Assembly: GCA_035578175.1 (NCBI GenBank)
Contig: JAQMRL010000003.1
Location: 59,070,672-59,134,671 of the forward strand
Direction: 5' to 3'
From: Catonia carolina
Taxonomy: Eukaryota; Arthropoda; Insecta; Hemiptera; Achilidae
DNA length: 64,000 nt
A program made the translations under genes and the position numbers. A model generated the notes under the pieces. It worked only from the letters and a program-made list of their open reading frames with translations, was not told the origin of the DNA and did not search any database. Shown here piece by piece: positions 10,871 to 24,189 of the stretch (the first letter of the stretch is position 1; each line of letters starts with the position of its first letter).

Positions 10871-10937
10871 TAATTCTCAAAATTCTCAAAACTCTCAAAA
10901 CTCTCAAAACTCGGAGCTGAGAACTACAGTTCTCAGC
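10871..10937. repeat. 9-bp tandem repeat next to a 22-bp palindrome
   Basis: Four units close to AACTCTCAA run from about 10872 to 10912. They are followed at 10916-10937 by GCTGAGAACT-AC-AGTTCTCAGC, a perfect inverted repeat with 10-bp arms and a 2-bp spacer. Confidence 0.85.
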
Positions 10938-12229
10938 GCAACTTGTTATAAGCTAAGAGTTCCAGGTTCAATTTTTGGTCACGTCTTACGTTTTTCATCA
11001 TTACATCGCCTTCATCATCTATCATTCATTACCGACGCACAAGCCAAGGATTATGTAGATAATAATTACTCAGTAAAGAAAAATCACAAAATTCTATGTA
11101 AATGTATTCTATTAATTAGGCAACGAAGTTACTATTACTATTATTTAGTTACCAGTGAATAAAAATAATTATTGGCGAAAAATTAACTAGAAATTCATAA
11201 GAACACAATTATATGTAAGCCTATTACAAAAAAATTATTTTTGTTGTATAGTATCATACCATATTTCTTTCCTCAAAATATTGTTTTAAAATTCAAACAG
11301 TTTGTATTGTATCAACATCTGAGAAAGTTGCTGTAAAATGTAATTTAGTATTTGTTTTACTATGAAGACATATTTTTCACAATTATGTACGGTTAAGACA
11401 CGTATTAACACATTACAAAAATGATTTCATTAGAACGCTAGCATCCACAAATTTAACCAAAAATTCCCAATGTAGACTGACCCGGCGATGAAGTAGAGAT
11501 GTCACAGTTCAATTATAAATTTCATCAATTAATAATTTTTTAGTTAGTTACTACGTAGCATTGTCAAATAATCCATCGTTGGAGTGAAACTATTGAGTGA
11601 CGATCTCCTCAATGTCATACCCCAATATTTTTACAACTCATCAACAGATTCTCTAGCTGTGAATAAATAAACAGATAAAAAAATAAAATTATGTATTTTT
11701 TAATTGTTTATTTACTTCAAAGGTCACATCAACAAAAACCACAGTTACATAACAATTGCTCTTACAAACCTTGGTTATAAAAACAAAAAAATTATCAAAA
11801 TATTTCATTATTATGTAATAATTATGAACAAGTGAACATTTCAAAATAAGAATAAAGTATTCAAAAAGACTAACAAAATAATAATAACTCATTTGGTATG
11901 AAATAACCATACGAAAATAAAAACCAATTTATAGAAATTGAACTGTACATAAGACATAGTAAACAGTTGTCATAAAAAAGTTATATACATTATAATACAA
12001 CAAAAGTTGTACTCTAGAAATAGTTAAGGGAATTTAAGAAATTTTGTATTTTAAGACTTGGAGTGAATTGAACAAGCATAATGAGTTGTAATGATTGAAA
12101 TGTTTTGAATAGGAATTTTCAGATATAAAAACTAAAATAAACTTTTTTTAAAATTTTGATTCCTTCTACTATGTTTGTTAAAAAGGAGAAGGTGTTAGAT
12201 TTCTTTGTTTTAGAAACTATCAGACTGCA
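10938..12229. other. AT-rich interval, no gene seen
   Basis: No recognisable coding or repeat signature. Short open frames such as 11689-11910 (minus) are A/T-driven. Confidence 0.4.
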
Positions 12230-12620
12230 GATATAAAAACAGTTAGCGCCTTTGTAATGCGTTAGTTAGTATCTGGTCTTAATGGCATTAGTGCGCTCGG
12301 AGCTTTTCAAAATAGTATCGTACGGAATCGGTTGTCAGTTACGTTAATAGAGCGGTTGTATGGGTGGTAGCCAGTGGTTTTGGACAGGTAGGCTTAAATC
12401 ATGTTAATGGTTGTTTCGTGGCAGTATCTCATTTAAAGTCGAGTTTAGTTTATGCTTTAAGTTTAGTAATTAATTTAATTTAATTGTGTCAATACAGAAT
12501 AATTGTTAAAAATTAAAAATCTGTTATTTATTATATCTGTTAAATTATAAATCTGTTATCTATCAAAAATCTGTTATTTATTATAACAAGGTCCCAAACG
12601 AGCGAGGCTAAAGTGCCACA
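12230..12620 (+). mobile_element. Solo-LTR-like fragment (family ending ...GTGYCACA)
   Basis: Begins near a TATA-like ATATAAAAAC (about 12230) and ends GTCCCAAACG...AAGTGCCACA at 12620. The end motif is shared with 25813 and 47743 (CCYGAAACGGACCTTA..TAAGTGTCACA). An internal array of CTGTTATTTATTATA-like units (12520-12585) is peculiar to this copy. The 5' boundary is uncertain. Confidence 0.45.
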
Positions 12621-13623
12621 ATATTTTCAAAAGACTACATTACGACTTTTAGAAAATACAACTTAACATTTTTAAATATCTTAATGAGTCAACTAATGAA
12701 AAAAGGCACTCTTTTGTTAATAAATTTTGTACAATAAGTTATACAAAACTCTTTAAAATTTTGTTTCCTTCTAATTTAAGCCTTAAATCAATACATGATG
12801 AAAATTTTAAACTGTTTACTTTAAAAAAAATATATATATATATAACGACAGCTTTGACGCTTAGGAGACATAATTAGCACTCATAATTTATGTACCATTT
12901 AAAAAAATTAAGTACCTAAAATATTTATGAACATTTTCCAGTATTTTTTAAGTTACCATTTTAATATATTCATTCATGAATTTTAAATATGAATTAAGTT
13001 CTAAAAACTTTATAACACATTTTGTGATTTTAAAAAGTTTTAAAACTTTGTTAACATTATTATAATATGGTAATTATTTCAGAATTGTTGTTACTATGTC
13101 AAACTTCTAATATTATTAGACTAATTTATTACCAAAATTTAACTTAAACAAAAAAAAACAGTTTTTTTAAATTAATACCATATTTATAATTTTTTTATAT
13201 ATTATTTAAATTTATGAACAATTCTACGCAGATGCTTAACATAAGTTATAATAATTTTCATACGGTGCCTTAGTTGAAACATTTTTGTTCTTTATTTTCT
13301 TTTCTATTCTTCACTAATAAACAGGCACTCAGACAAATTATTAGACAATTAAACAAGTAAAGACTCCTTCAAATCGCTGTTTAGGGTAAATTGAAGTCAT
13401 TTGAGGACTTGGCAGAACTCGTTAATCTGAGGAAGTAGGGTTATTCAGTAGGTGGAATCTTTTGAGAAACAGTGGATAGAGTCAGCATGGCCAATATCCG
13501 GACCGGATAGAAAAGCTGAACTAAATATGGTTAAAATAAACAACTATCAAGTCAGTCTGAAACTATGTAAAACCACAACTTAAGTAAAAAGTATTTGAAT
13601 CCACGGTGTTCATATACTTTTAC
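12621..13623. other. AT-rich interval, no gene seen
   Basis: Long A/T runs and an (AT)n stretch near 12828-12842. No coding signal. Confidence 0.4.

Positions 13624-13670
<47 letters not shown>
13624..13670. repeat. (TAA)n microsatellite
   Basis: About 15 uninterrupted TAA triplets. Confidence 0.9.
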
Positions 13671-13671
<1 letters not shown>

Positions 13672-13879
13672 CATACGGTAGGCGATAGTGCTTCGCTTAC
13701 CCGGTAAAAATATTTTTTAAAATTGCGCTTTTATTACGGAAGTTACAGAAAATCCAATATCTATTAACTTTTATTTCAAGAATCCTTTTCTACAGAGGGT
13801 AGTTAAGCGTTAAATTACCTATTGATTCACCATATTTCAAATTCGAACAGAGGTTGATTTTTACTTAGCATCATTCACT

Positions 13880-14300
13880 TGTCACCGCCACTCCCTCTAA
13901 TTTGCTACTGTGTTGCCGGCCGACAAAAGTTCCGACATGCCGACAGACCTTTGTCGCAATGCAGAGCTGATAACTGCCCATACTCTCACTCAGGCCATTA
14001 TTGTGTGCCAAAACTCTGATGAAGGTCGACAAGCTGCATCCACGAGAGAGAGAAGAAAGGTGTTTTTGGGTGAAACACAGGAACAATCGTCACAGCAGCC
14101 GACGCTGCCACACGCTGCCTTCATCGTTCCTTTAAGACCAACCCAACGTCCTTTTCAGGATCAATCTACCAAGGTTTTACCCGCCCTTTTTCAGAGCTAC
14201 CAACCAGTGGCACGGTTCTGGCAGCGGCCGTCGTTATAGCTACGCTCTGCTTAAACCGTTCTCTTCCGAGATCTAAACAGCGGTCCTTTTCAGGTTTTAA
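13880..14300. other. GC-rich island with histone-stem-loop-like motifs
   Basis: A sharply GC-richer block in AT-rich surroundings. It starts with TACTGTGTTGCCGGCC-ACAAA, a motif nearly shared with the island at 45300. It contains three CCTTTTCAGG/CCTTTTTCAGA motifs (about 14151, 14189 and 14282). The first, GTCCTTTTCAGGAT, could fold into a stem with a TTTC loop like animal histone mRNA ends. A 109-codon plus frame (13910-14239) spans it but has no recognised domain and is probably incidental. Confidence 0.45.
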
Positions 14301-16787
14301 CGGCAGAAGATCATGTTACTGTCATGTAGTCAGTAAAAATGTCATGAACAAATTGTAAGATGAAGCGGTAGGATAAATAAACGATAAATTTATCGTGTTT
14401 TTCAATTTAAATATTTTCAGTACCAATGAAATTACCTGTTACAAGAACGACTATTATGGAATGAAAAATAATTTTTCAATTTTATTCATTTCTTAGCTAT
14501 GTAAAAGACCTATGTAAAACAATTTTGTTTAAAGTTTTTTTAGCCTGTTTTTTTAATCAGATCAACATCTTGGTTAATATCAACTACTTTGGGTAAAGGA
14601 ACGTTTGGAATCATTTCGCCGGGAATCGAAAAGGGACCACCATTTAGCAGCATAGCGCGGTAATTACTGGCTCACAGAGGCAGCTTATGAATAGCTGTTA
14701 TAGTTGAATGGTTAATAATAATACAAAACGTGTTTGTTTGACAAATATTTATGACGCAAAAAAATTTTGAGAAACATGATAAGTTATTTTGTGAAAATAC
14801 TGAATGAAGATTATATTTTCTTATTATAAATTAATAGGTTTTTTGAAATTTAACTAAAGTATATAAATTACATATTGCATATAATACTACCTACAATGCT
14901 GAAATGGTATTTTTTTAATTAATTACTTTTAAATTAAATAAGTTTTTTAACATGCATAGAAACTGGTACCCTATTATTAACCGTCATGTGTTTTAAATGT
15001 GAAACTGAAACGAATGAATTTTGAATAAAATTTGTAATGCAACAGATGTTATCAAGAGCAACCAACGTGGAATGAAATAAACAGTGTTTCGCCATGGGAT
15101 AACAATGAGAATTTAAAATTTTCCTCACGGAATTTTATTTCATTTGTAGTAATTTAATACTAAACAAACTGAAGCCCAAAAACATATTACTCTAAATGAA
15201 GTAATTTTGTTTAGGTATCTAATTTATTTTACTAAATAATTAAAACATTGAATCATAATTTTGGGAACTCCTTCCCAAACATTTGTAAAATGAGATGTCT
15301 TTAAACACTGTAATCATTTTGTTAGCTAAATACGAGCGAATAAACATTAACTATTGTATTGTCGTAGCCCTGAAAACAGCAAATCAAGTATAACATTAGT
15401 TTAAAATCCTTCAAGCACGCGAATAATATTTTTTATGTTTCTTTTAAATGAAAAAGAAAACGAGATTACTAATTGTTTTTATGAAAAATTTTTTGGGGAA
15501 TTTAGTTGCCTATTCCCTGTTATTTTAACGTACTGTTAAACATTTTAAAATCGAAATATTTGGTAGCTTTAACAACAAGTAGACCTAGGCTTTTCTATTA
15601 CACCACTTAGTTACAAAATCAGACAACTTAGTATGTAGCGGATAAAAATGAAATATGAAAAATTCATTTTTCGTTAAATTTTGTTTAGAAAATCCTCTGC
15701 GGTTTACTTGTGCTAAGAAATATTGAAATAAGATTTTTTTATGTTATTATTTTTTACAAATTCGTAGGAGTAAAAAGAGTAGTAGAATTTTGAACTAACG
15801 TTTTTCGTTAGAACTCTGAATTACTTCTTTAATATTTTTCTGTAATATAAATCAATAACCTACATTTGCTTTTCCAACCATTCAGAGAAGTAAAGGAAGA
15901 AAATAAACAAACATACTAACGCACACATTTTACAAGCCGTGGGATGCGGTTCACGGTTCACTCACTTGTGCTTTGCCACAAAAAGAATTCTATTCACCAA
16001 AAAGAGAAAAGCTAAATCATTATCAGAAACGTCAATATTAATATTTACACTCAAATTGAGTTATATGCAAATAAAAGGAAAACTTTGAAAATATTTTAAT
16101 TATAAAATTTATTTCTGCATACCGTATTAAATGTAGTTTCTCGTATTAACATAATATGATTACTTCAAGGAAAATAGCGAATTTTTTTACCTCACTAGAC
16201 CAAACTCTCAATGATTTTTTCTTTATCATACTTTCGTACCACACACTCCTTCTCCTTCCCTTCAACCAATTTTTCCGCTACTTTTCCTTCTCCTACCATC
16301 ACCCTCCTTATTTACCCCTAACTCTTCTTCCCAACCATCCATTCTACTTTCTTTTCGCCAATTAATACATTGTCGATGAAACAAACGTAATCAGTTCCCA
16401 GGAATTTACGATTCTTTTTTGTAAACGAATAATAATTGCATATTTCGTCAACGAAGATCAAATTTTGGTAATTAATATGATGTCCTAATATAACATCATT
16501 TCATATTTTTGCATGAGTAATTTTACACGATTTATCAAAAATAACTATATTTTGTTTTCCTGCCCAGGTAAATGAATGACTAAAGTTGAATAGGTAAGTT
16601 TCATTGATCAGAGTTTCCTCATCCAAAAAATTCCAGTGGATGAGATTGGATTCACATAATGGGTAATCGTTCATAAAATAATATCTTATTCTATTTATAT
16701 AAACCATTTTCCCTACATGCACGTGTGAAATATAAATATTAAAAAACTTTTAATGAATAAATCAATTATCAGAGTTAAATTTTATTC
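14301..16787. other. AT-rich interval, no gene seen
   Basis: AT-rich with a C/T-rich stretch at 16200-16370 (TCCTTCTCC-like). Short frames at 14934 (minus), 16156 (plus) and 16501 (minus) have no recognised domains. Confidence 0.4.
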
Positions 16788-19632
16788 AAAAATTCGAAAC
16801 ACCTTATCTACAAGCAACAAACATTGTCATTGAGGACGTGCGCGGACAAGTAACAATTTCAGCGCTATACTCTCCCCCACGGCATCACATTACGGCCGCT
16901 CAATTTGAAACTTTTTTTGAAAGTTTAGGTAACAAATTTATTGCGGGAGGTGATTACAATGCGAAAAATCAGGCATGGGGTTCTCGTTTATGTAATCCAA
17001 GGGGTAGAACTCTGTTTAATGTTGTACAAAAAGATAATTTAGGCTTGTTATCGACGGGTGAACCAACGTACTGGCCAACCGATCGACGCAGAATTCCGGA
17101 TCTCCTCGACTTTTTTGTTACCAAAAATATAAGTCAAAATTCTATTCGAGTAAAATCGGTCCTGGATTTGTCCTCAGATCACACTCCTATAATCGCCAGC
17201 GTTGGTTGTAAACTACAAAAACAGAAGAAACTCCCTATTATGTGTAACAAAACACAGATTAGGCCTCCTTTAAGCGTCTGGTTACCGAAAATATAATTCT
17301 AAATGTATCATTAAAATCGCAAGACGAGATTGAGGAAGCGGTTGAGCATTTTAATACGGTAGTGCAAAATGCCGCATGGAAATCAACTACAGACGCCAAC
17401 AAAAACACTCATGGCAACATTTGTCCTGCTACCATTCGAGAATTGATAAACTACAAACGAAGATTACGTCGAATTTGGCAGCATAGCAGACACCCAGATG
17501 ACAAAACAAGATTCAATAGTGCAGCACAACATCTAAAGTACACGCTTCTAGAACTGCGTAATCATTATTTCCAAGACAGGTTGGTTCAATTATCTCCAAC
17601 GGCAGCTACTGACTATTCATTATGGAAAGCTACAAGATACATAAAACGATCAAAGAAACAAATTCCACCTCTTCGTCTAACGGATGAAAATTGGGCTAGG
17701 ACCACAAAAGAAAAAGTGGAAGCGTTTGCGGAATATCTGTCCACTGTCTTCCGTCCACACGACGATGATATCGATCGAAAATTAGAAGAAGACGTTTTAG
17801 AACATCTTGAAGCCCCATTTCAGCTATCACCTCCTATCAAATCTTTCACTCCGGCTGAAGTGATAACTACAATCCAAACGCGCCTGAGTTCCAAAAAAGC
17901 CCCTGGCTATGACCTAATTACCGGTGAGGTGTTAAAGCAACTCCCAAGGAAGGGAATTTTACTCCTGACATTCATTTTCAACGCAATTCTAAGGACGGGT
18001 TGCTTTCCATCTCAATGGAAAGTTGCCCAAATAGTCATGATTCTCAAACCTGGCAAGGAACCTACCGAAATTACGTCATATAGACCTATCAGTCTTCTAT
18101 CCGTGACATCAAAAGTTTTTGAAAAATTACTACTTGATCGTCTAAAACCTTTTTTTGAAGAAAGTGTTTACCCGGATCATCAATTCGGTTTCCGTGAAAA
18201 ACATTCTACGATAGAACAGGTACATCGGATAGTTAACCAAATTCGATATACCTTAGAAAAAAAGGAATTTTGCTCAGCCGTCTTCTTAGACGTAGCTCAG
18301 GCCTTTGACAAGGTATGGCATTTAGCTCTTCTACACAAAATTAAATTAAACCTGGATCATAATTATTTTCCTATTCTAAAATCATTCTTAACCGATCGTT
18401 TTTTCCAAGTGAAATTTGATGATGAGTTATCGACCTTGCACCTAATTCGTTCAGGTGTACCTCAAGGTAGCATTTTAAGTCCTTTTCTATACACGCTATT
18501 TACAGCAGATATTCCTGTAAATGAACATGTAACAACAGCAACTTTTGCCGATGACACTGCTATTATTGCATCTGATGCCTCACCAGTCCACGCTTCTGAA
18601 AAACTACAGCAACATCTAAATGACATTCAAGACTGGTGCCAAAAATGGAGGATCAAAGTAAATGAACAGAAGTCTGCACACGTAACCTTTACGATGAAAC
18701 GAGAATCATGTTCACCAGTAACGTTTCGCAACAACGTAATTCCACATTCAGATGATGTGAGATACTTGGGCATCTATCTAGACAGGCGATTGACGTGGAG
18801 AAAACATATATGGACCAAACGGAAACAACTTGGACTCAAATTACGACAACTATATTGGCTTGTTGGGAGGCGATCACAGTTGTCTTTGGAAAATAAATTG
18901 ACACTGTACAAGGTGATGATAAAACCAGTTTGGAGTTATGGAATTGAACTCTGGGGCACAGCAAGTACATCTAATGTAGAAATATTACAAAGATTCCAAT
19001 CGAAGTTTCTTCGACTTATATGCTGTGCACCTTGGTATGTGCCTAATGAAGTACTCCATCATGACCTGGGCATACCTACGGTGGGAGAAGAAATTAGCAG
19101 TCGGAGTGAAAAGTATTTAACCAAGTTGGACACTCATTCCAATCATTTGGCTATAAATCTTCTCGATGACAATATTGAACACCAAAGACTCAAGAAGGCG
19201 AGAATATTAGATCTTCCATTCCGTTTTACCTGATCAAAAATGTTTAACCATCCTTTTAAGATCAAAAACACAAAATTATACTGCGGTTGTGAACTCTTAT
19301 TTATTAATAAACTAAATCTTGCTAACTCTCATTAATCTAAAATTAATCATCTAATAAATTTTCTATCAGTTACACAGATCATCAGTATCACGTTTTCATT
19401 CGCTCCTTTTCACACCTTCATTCACTTCATCCGTATAAAAAGAAAAAAAAATTGTACGTCACCAAGACCAAGAAGAAACCCTTCATCAACTATAACCAAA
19501 CGATTACATGGAAGCAACGCTGCTGAGTGCTGTCTTCTTCAAGTTTTATTCATCATCAACACATTTACTGAAAGTTTTTGTTAAACTGTTTGTAAATAAT
19601 TCTTACTGTTAAAAAAAAAAAAAAAAAAAAAA
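16788..19632 (+). mobile_element. 5'-truncated copy of a young Jockey-clade LINE
   Basis: A ~2.85-kb copy aligned almost base for base with 51148-53986, differing at only a few tens of positions by eye. It starts inside the ORF2 endonuclease domain, keeps the full 3' UTR and ends in a 22-base A-run (19611-19632). 5' truncation plus a poly(A) end is the signature of target-primed reverse transcription. No clear target-site duplication was found. Confidence 0.92.
16793..19233 (+). pseudogene. Truncated LINE ORF2 (endonuclease part and complete RT)
   Basis: Lacks the first ~85 codons of the full protein, including the N-terminal endonuclease motifs WNANG and SETH. The remaining endonuclease carries GGDYNAKNQAWGS and SDHTPII. 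A one-base loss in an A-run near 17248-17254 (AACAAAACAC against AACAAAAACAC in the 51.6-kb copy) breaks the frame. A second open stretch resumes at about 17300 and runs to 19233 with SSKKAPGYD, SYRPISLLS, AQAFDKVWH, GVPQGSILSP and FADDTAII. There is no ATG in a natural context, so this copy is non-functional. Confidence 0.88.
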
Positions 19633-21161
19633 TTATTAATCAGAAAAACGCTTAAATATAAACATGTTAAAAAGAACGTACTCTGATTTTCGACTAATCT
19701 TGGATCTACAATTTCATAGATGGTCTTGGGTGGGCAACGATCATGCGCAAAGCTTCTTCTTTACTAACTTATGACTGAGTATAGTTTTAGGTCTGAACAG
19801 CTCTACGTATGCGTCAAATCACCTTTTGTACTGAAAGGGACAACGTTTCGTTACAGGTAACTCATATCTGTAGAATAAATACACTACTTAGCAAAACTAC
19901 GAAATTTCCTACCATACGAAATTCTAGGCGTGTTAATACTCCTAAAACACAGTGTTATGTACAATTAAATGTTACAATTTTAAGTATGGGGGTATTTACA
20001 GCTTATCTCAGACTGTCTACGTCCCCTTGAATATTCCGGTGACAGACTTTGTTTAATAACTATGCCATTTTGTAAATATATTACGAAATCTATTTAGAGT
20101 TGATTACAATATATAGATATTTTACTAACTTAAAACAACGGGACAACCAACATTTTTGTTGTTTACCAAAAAGCAAATGAAGAAATATATGTTAGAACGA
20201 TAAAAAATTAATGATAATATAATTTTAATAAAACATGGGCTAATATATATAGTTTACATAAGTTTGATTATTATTTCCACATTTTCGATTTATTTACCTT
20301 ACTTAAACCATTAATTGTTCTGTAAAATAAACTATTTAACGCTAACAAATAGTTCAACAGGTTTTGTTACCACTATTATAACAGAACTAAAGTAGATAAA
20401 AGAGTAAATAAACGAATAAGATAGTATGATGAAAGGGTAAGTAAGAGGAAATTAAATAGAAAGAGTAATGAAGGCGGAGGAAGAGAGGTTGAAATAACAT
20501 GATGAAATGGTTGAAATAGCATCTGTTTCCAAATGCATAGTTTCGTCACTTAGTGTACGTATTAATATATTAATCTTAGTAACAATATAGTTTGTCGTTG
20601 TAATTCATTATAGAATATTACACAACGTATTACAGTAATTTACATGAACTTATCCTTAAATTATTCAAGGTAAATAAATAAACTAGCATTTTCTATTAGT
20701 TAATCATTAATTAACTTATATCACATATATTTATCCTCTAAAACTTTTTTCCATTTGTGAAAAAACCTTAATTTCATCTAAAATACAACAAGTTATTAAC
20801 TTATTCCTATAGTTTAATAAATAAAACTAAATTGAATAAAAATATTCATTAATAGTTTATTTGTTGTTTAAAAAGTTACAATAAATTCTGTCAGAAAATC
20901 GTTTTATATTCTTCAGTAAAAACTAACATATTAACGACTAAGCTTGACTTTACATTCTAATATTATTTACTTACCAGGAGATCAAGGCCCTTTATCCTAA
21001 CACCAAATGGTGGGTGTTGGTGAAGAGTCTGGCCTTTTAGCCTTTACAGTGAAATGACTAAAAAATTGTTAGTTATTCCTCTATAAACCCTAAGGGTCCA
21101 CAAGCTGTAGTGAGTGAACAGTGTGAAATCAAATAATTACAAGTAGAGTGAACTATTTTTT
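19633..21161. other. AT-rich interval, no gene seen
   Basis: The 73-codon frame at 19809-20030 has no recognised domain. The rest is AT-rich without a clear repeat signature. Confidence 0.4.
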
Positions 21162-21282
21162 AGTTTATTTTTAAAGTCGCATTGACAGCTTGATCATTAG
21201 CGACTACTATTGGTTCCGGTACTGTAACGAAGGGTTTTAACTTGTTAAAATTCTAGACCCTAACCGGAAATCCGACCCGTGA
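21162..21282 (-). mobile_element. Decayed SINE (family 1), tail half
   Basis: Minus-strand tail GTCGCTAATGATCAAGCTGTCAATGCGACTTTAAAAATAAA is recognisably the family-1 tail (compare 7165). The tRNA-like head is mostly lost or degenerate. Confidence 0.5.
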
Positions 21283-21647
21283 AATTTCAAAGTTTATAAA
21301 AATACGTGTATATGTACAATAAAGCGACTCTTTTTAACAAAAAGTTAATAAACATGTTCAATGTTTACAATCACACCTTACACGCGGTTTTACGTTGTTT
21401 TCTCTTTAAGCTGGGCTACCGACATATATTTTTTAAATGAAACCAAATTATATTGAAAATTTGATCGTTACAAAGCGAATACTTGTAACTTACTTTTTTA
21501 TTAATAGTTTTTATAAATTTCAGAAGATGTGTGTTTGTCAATAATAATAATACTTGTAATATATTTATTTTTTTCCAATAATAAAATACGATATATAAAT
21601 ACATACATTAATAAATTATGATTAATTACATTATACATAAAATATTT

Positions 21648-22135
21648 TTTTTTGTCATCAGTCTCTCGACTGGTTTGAAGCAGTTCTCCAAGCGGCGGTC
21701 GTTTCATATCTACATACTTGTAACACCCTACATCTTTTGTAATTTGCTTTATATATTCTAAACTTTTCCTCCCCCTTCAATTCACTCCCTCAATATTACC
21801 CTCCATTATTAATAGACCAATACCTGGATGTCTTAAGATATGCCCAACTAGCCTATCCCTTCTTCTGGAAGATGCTTCCATATACGTTTTTTTTTCATCT
21901 TATCAATTTCTTATTTTGTCCACCCACCTAATCTTTAACATTTTCCTATAACACCACATTTCTGAAGCTTCTATTCTAATTTTTCTACAGCCCCTATCGC
22001 CCACATTTCACTCCCGTATATTACTACACTCCAAACATACTGTTTTAAGAAATTTTTCCTTATCTGTTAATCTTTGTTTGTAGTCAGTAAGCTGCTTTTC
22101 ATTTCAAAGGCTTTTCTAGCTTGAGAAATTCTAAA
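21648..22135 (-). pseudogene. LINE reverse-transcriptase C-terminal remnant
   Basis: Minus strand from about 22050 reads a decayed protein with features of insect LINE C-termini: a short SVWSVVIYGSEMW-like segment, an I-L-x-I-R/V-W-T-D region, GHILRHPGIG-like, and the end YVDMKRPPLGELLQTSRETDD at about 21650-21715. The phase changes several times, so this is an old dead copy. The family resembles that of the pieces at 1-219 and 63147-63910 but may differ. Confidence 0.55.
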
Positions 22136-23279
22136 TTTGTTATCACTTGAAAAATATAGAAATTTTTGTTTATTATGAACAAAACTACTTCATTACACAC
22201 AACAAAAAATCTTGTCTGAATGGTGGGAAGGAAGATTATGAAACTAAGCTTGGCATCCTTAGCTAGATAATCATAATTTATAAAAATAAAAACGGGGAAA
22301 ACAAATGTAAAGCAAAAGAGAGAAAAAAATACATTCAGTTACACAAACACGCTCTCAAACATTCTACACGCAGTACCAACATTTACATTTGTACAACGAA
22401 ATCATCATAGTAGTTTCGAACAATGGAAATAAATAACATTGTACATGTAATTTACTGTAACCAGATCCCGAAAGAATGTAATATAAATGTTACTCTATGT
22501 TTGATCCCAATTATACAAAATATTTGACAGTGTCTTTCTTAGTAAGAGGTTGATGATACACATTTATCCAGATGAAGTCTAAAAGTCAGATGAAGATATT
22601 TGGCCGCCTTAACCTTATATTTTGACTCTTGATTTATAAATTAATATTTCTAAAACATTTACTAAATAAAATTTCTAAAACACTGAATAAAATGTAACAC
22701 TGCAGAAACTCTACTACAGTTACGTTCCAAAACGGTTTCATTTGAATAAACGTACGTGATATTTAGAATCATGAACATAGAAGAAACTTTGCTTATTTTC
22801 ATTGTATTACAAGGTTACACATTTTAGTATTATTATAACGAAAAAGATAGGACTCTATTGACAAAGTTTGTTTTGACCTGATTTTCAAGAACTCTTTTGA
22901 GAGTCAGCATTATTTCAATTTAAAAAGAAAATATCTTATAGCAATTTTTATTGTATTTTATTTCATTGGAAATTTTATTCTTGAAATAAATAGAAAGAAG
23001 AGCTCTTATTAACTTCCTCAAATATAAGCAAAACTCTTTAACAAAATAACTGTATTTATTTAAAATTATTGTTTACTCTTTAACTTTAAATACTAAATAA
23101 TATATTAATACGTAGATCATAAAGGTAAATGCAATCTTATTGTTCCACTTCTATTTTATACTTACTGTAAATGTACAATATATAACCTCTAAGTTAGATA
23201 GCTAACAGACAAATTTTTTTTGAATGTAGTAAAATCTACAATCTATTCCTAAGTAGAGTTAGAGCTAATGCTTTTCACG
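22136..23279. other. AT-rich interval, no gene seen
   Basis: No supported feature. Confidence 0.4.
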
Positions 23280-23430
23280 GTTGATGAGCTCTGCTGTTCC
23301 ACGCGTTTAGACCAATCAAAACGTTTGCTAGCGTTGTCAGATTGAACCTGACAAAATTCACGCGCGCATGCGTATAAGAGCCGCAGTAGTTCACTCGTGT
23401 CTTGTATCTTGTACTGAACACATCGATTAT
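23280..23430 (+). promoter_or_regulatory. Promoter-like GC-richer block
   Basis: Contains ACCAATCAAAACG (CCAAT-like), then CGCGCGCATGCGTATAAGAGCCGC (TATA-like TATAAGAG near 23371) with TTCACTCG ~20 bases downstream. The block is richer in GC than its surroundings. Immediately downstream (23490-23625) lies a GC-moderate stretch with a 43-codon frame (NVADELYN...SELTSLGK) that has no ATG and no recognised domain. This could be a retroelement LTR promoter or a first exon; neither is shown. Confidence 0.3.
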
Positions 23431-24189
23431 AGAATACTTTATAATATAATCAGCTTTTGTATGTTCAGAGGTTATAATTATTACTGAAAGACCATAAATG
23501 TGGCTGACGAATTATATAACAGAGCTACGAAAGCAAGTATTGGGAACATTGGTGGCAAGTCTTTGGCTAGAAATGAAGTGGGTAGGAGGCAATCCGTACG
23601 TTCAGAGCTCACCAGCCTTGGAAAATAGTGTAGATGAGTTTTTTTTGTTATATGTTATATGTTTGAAGAAAGCCCCTGCAAAGGGGAACTTTGTTGATGG
23701 AAGTCATATATAACCTTGTCGCTTTAATTAAGTTGATAGGATGTCTTCGTTTCAGTCGGCAAATATCGTTTGAATTGTCTAAGAGTGAGATGGTGAGGTG
23801 ATTTGTGTGCGATTTGACTCTTTGATACTTTATTTCTGTGTTGATTTCTTGTTGAACTTTAGGAATGTTTAAATCTCTATGTAAAATTGTTCGTTACGTA
23901 TGAAGGTGATGCTGTGATTGCCTTGAGTAGTTTTCTTTGGAGACTTTGCAGAATTTCTGTTAGAATGGCTTGCCGAACCCCAGAATTAGTTTACATGCGT
24001 CCAAATTGTTTTGTAAATTGTAACTTTGTAAGTATATAACCTGATCATTTTAAAATTAAAAGGTAAATTTCCATTAACATTACCAGCGTAATTTAGAATT
24101 AAATTTATTTTAAAAATTTATAAATATTGGGCTTCCGTTTTTAAGGAACTACGTCCTGTATTAAACATATAATATTCGGATGCATCTAA
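23431..24189. other. Interval without a supported gene
   Basis: The 71-codon frame at 23498-23713 has no recognised domain; an overlapping frame is described under the promoter-like block. The remainder is AT-rich. Confidence 0.35.

Noticed and set aside
13910..14239. 109-codon gene in the first GC-rich island
   Set aside because: No motif, no supporting splice or promoter signal; GC-rich composition lengthens chance frames.
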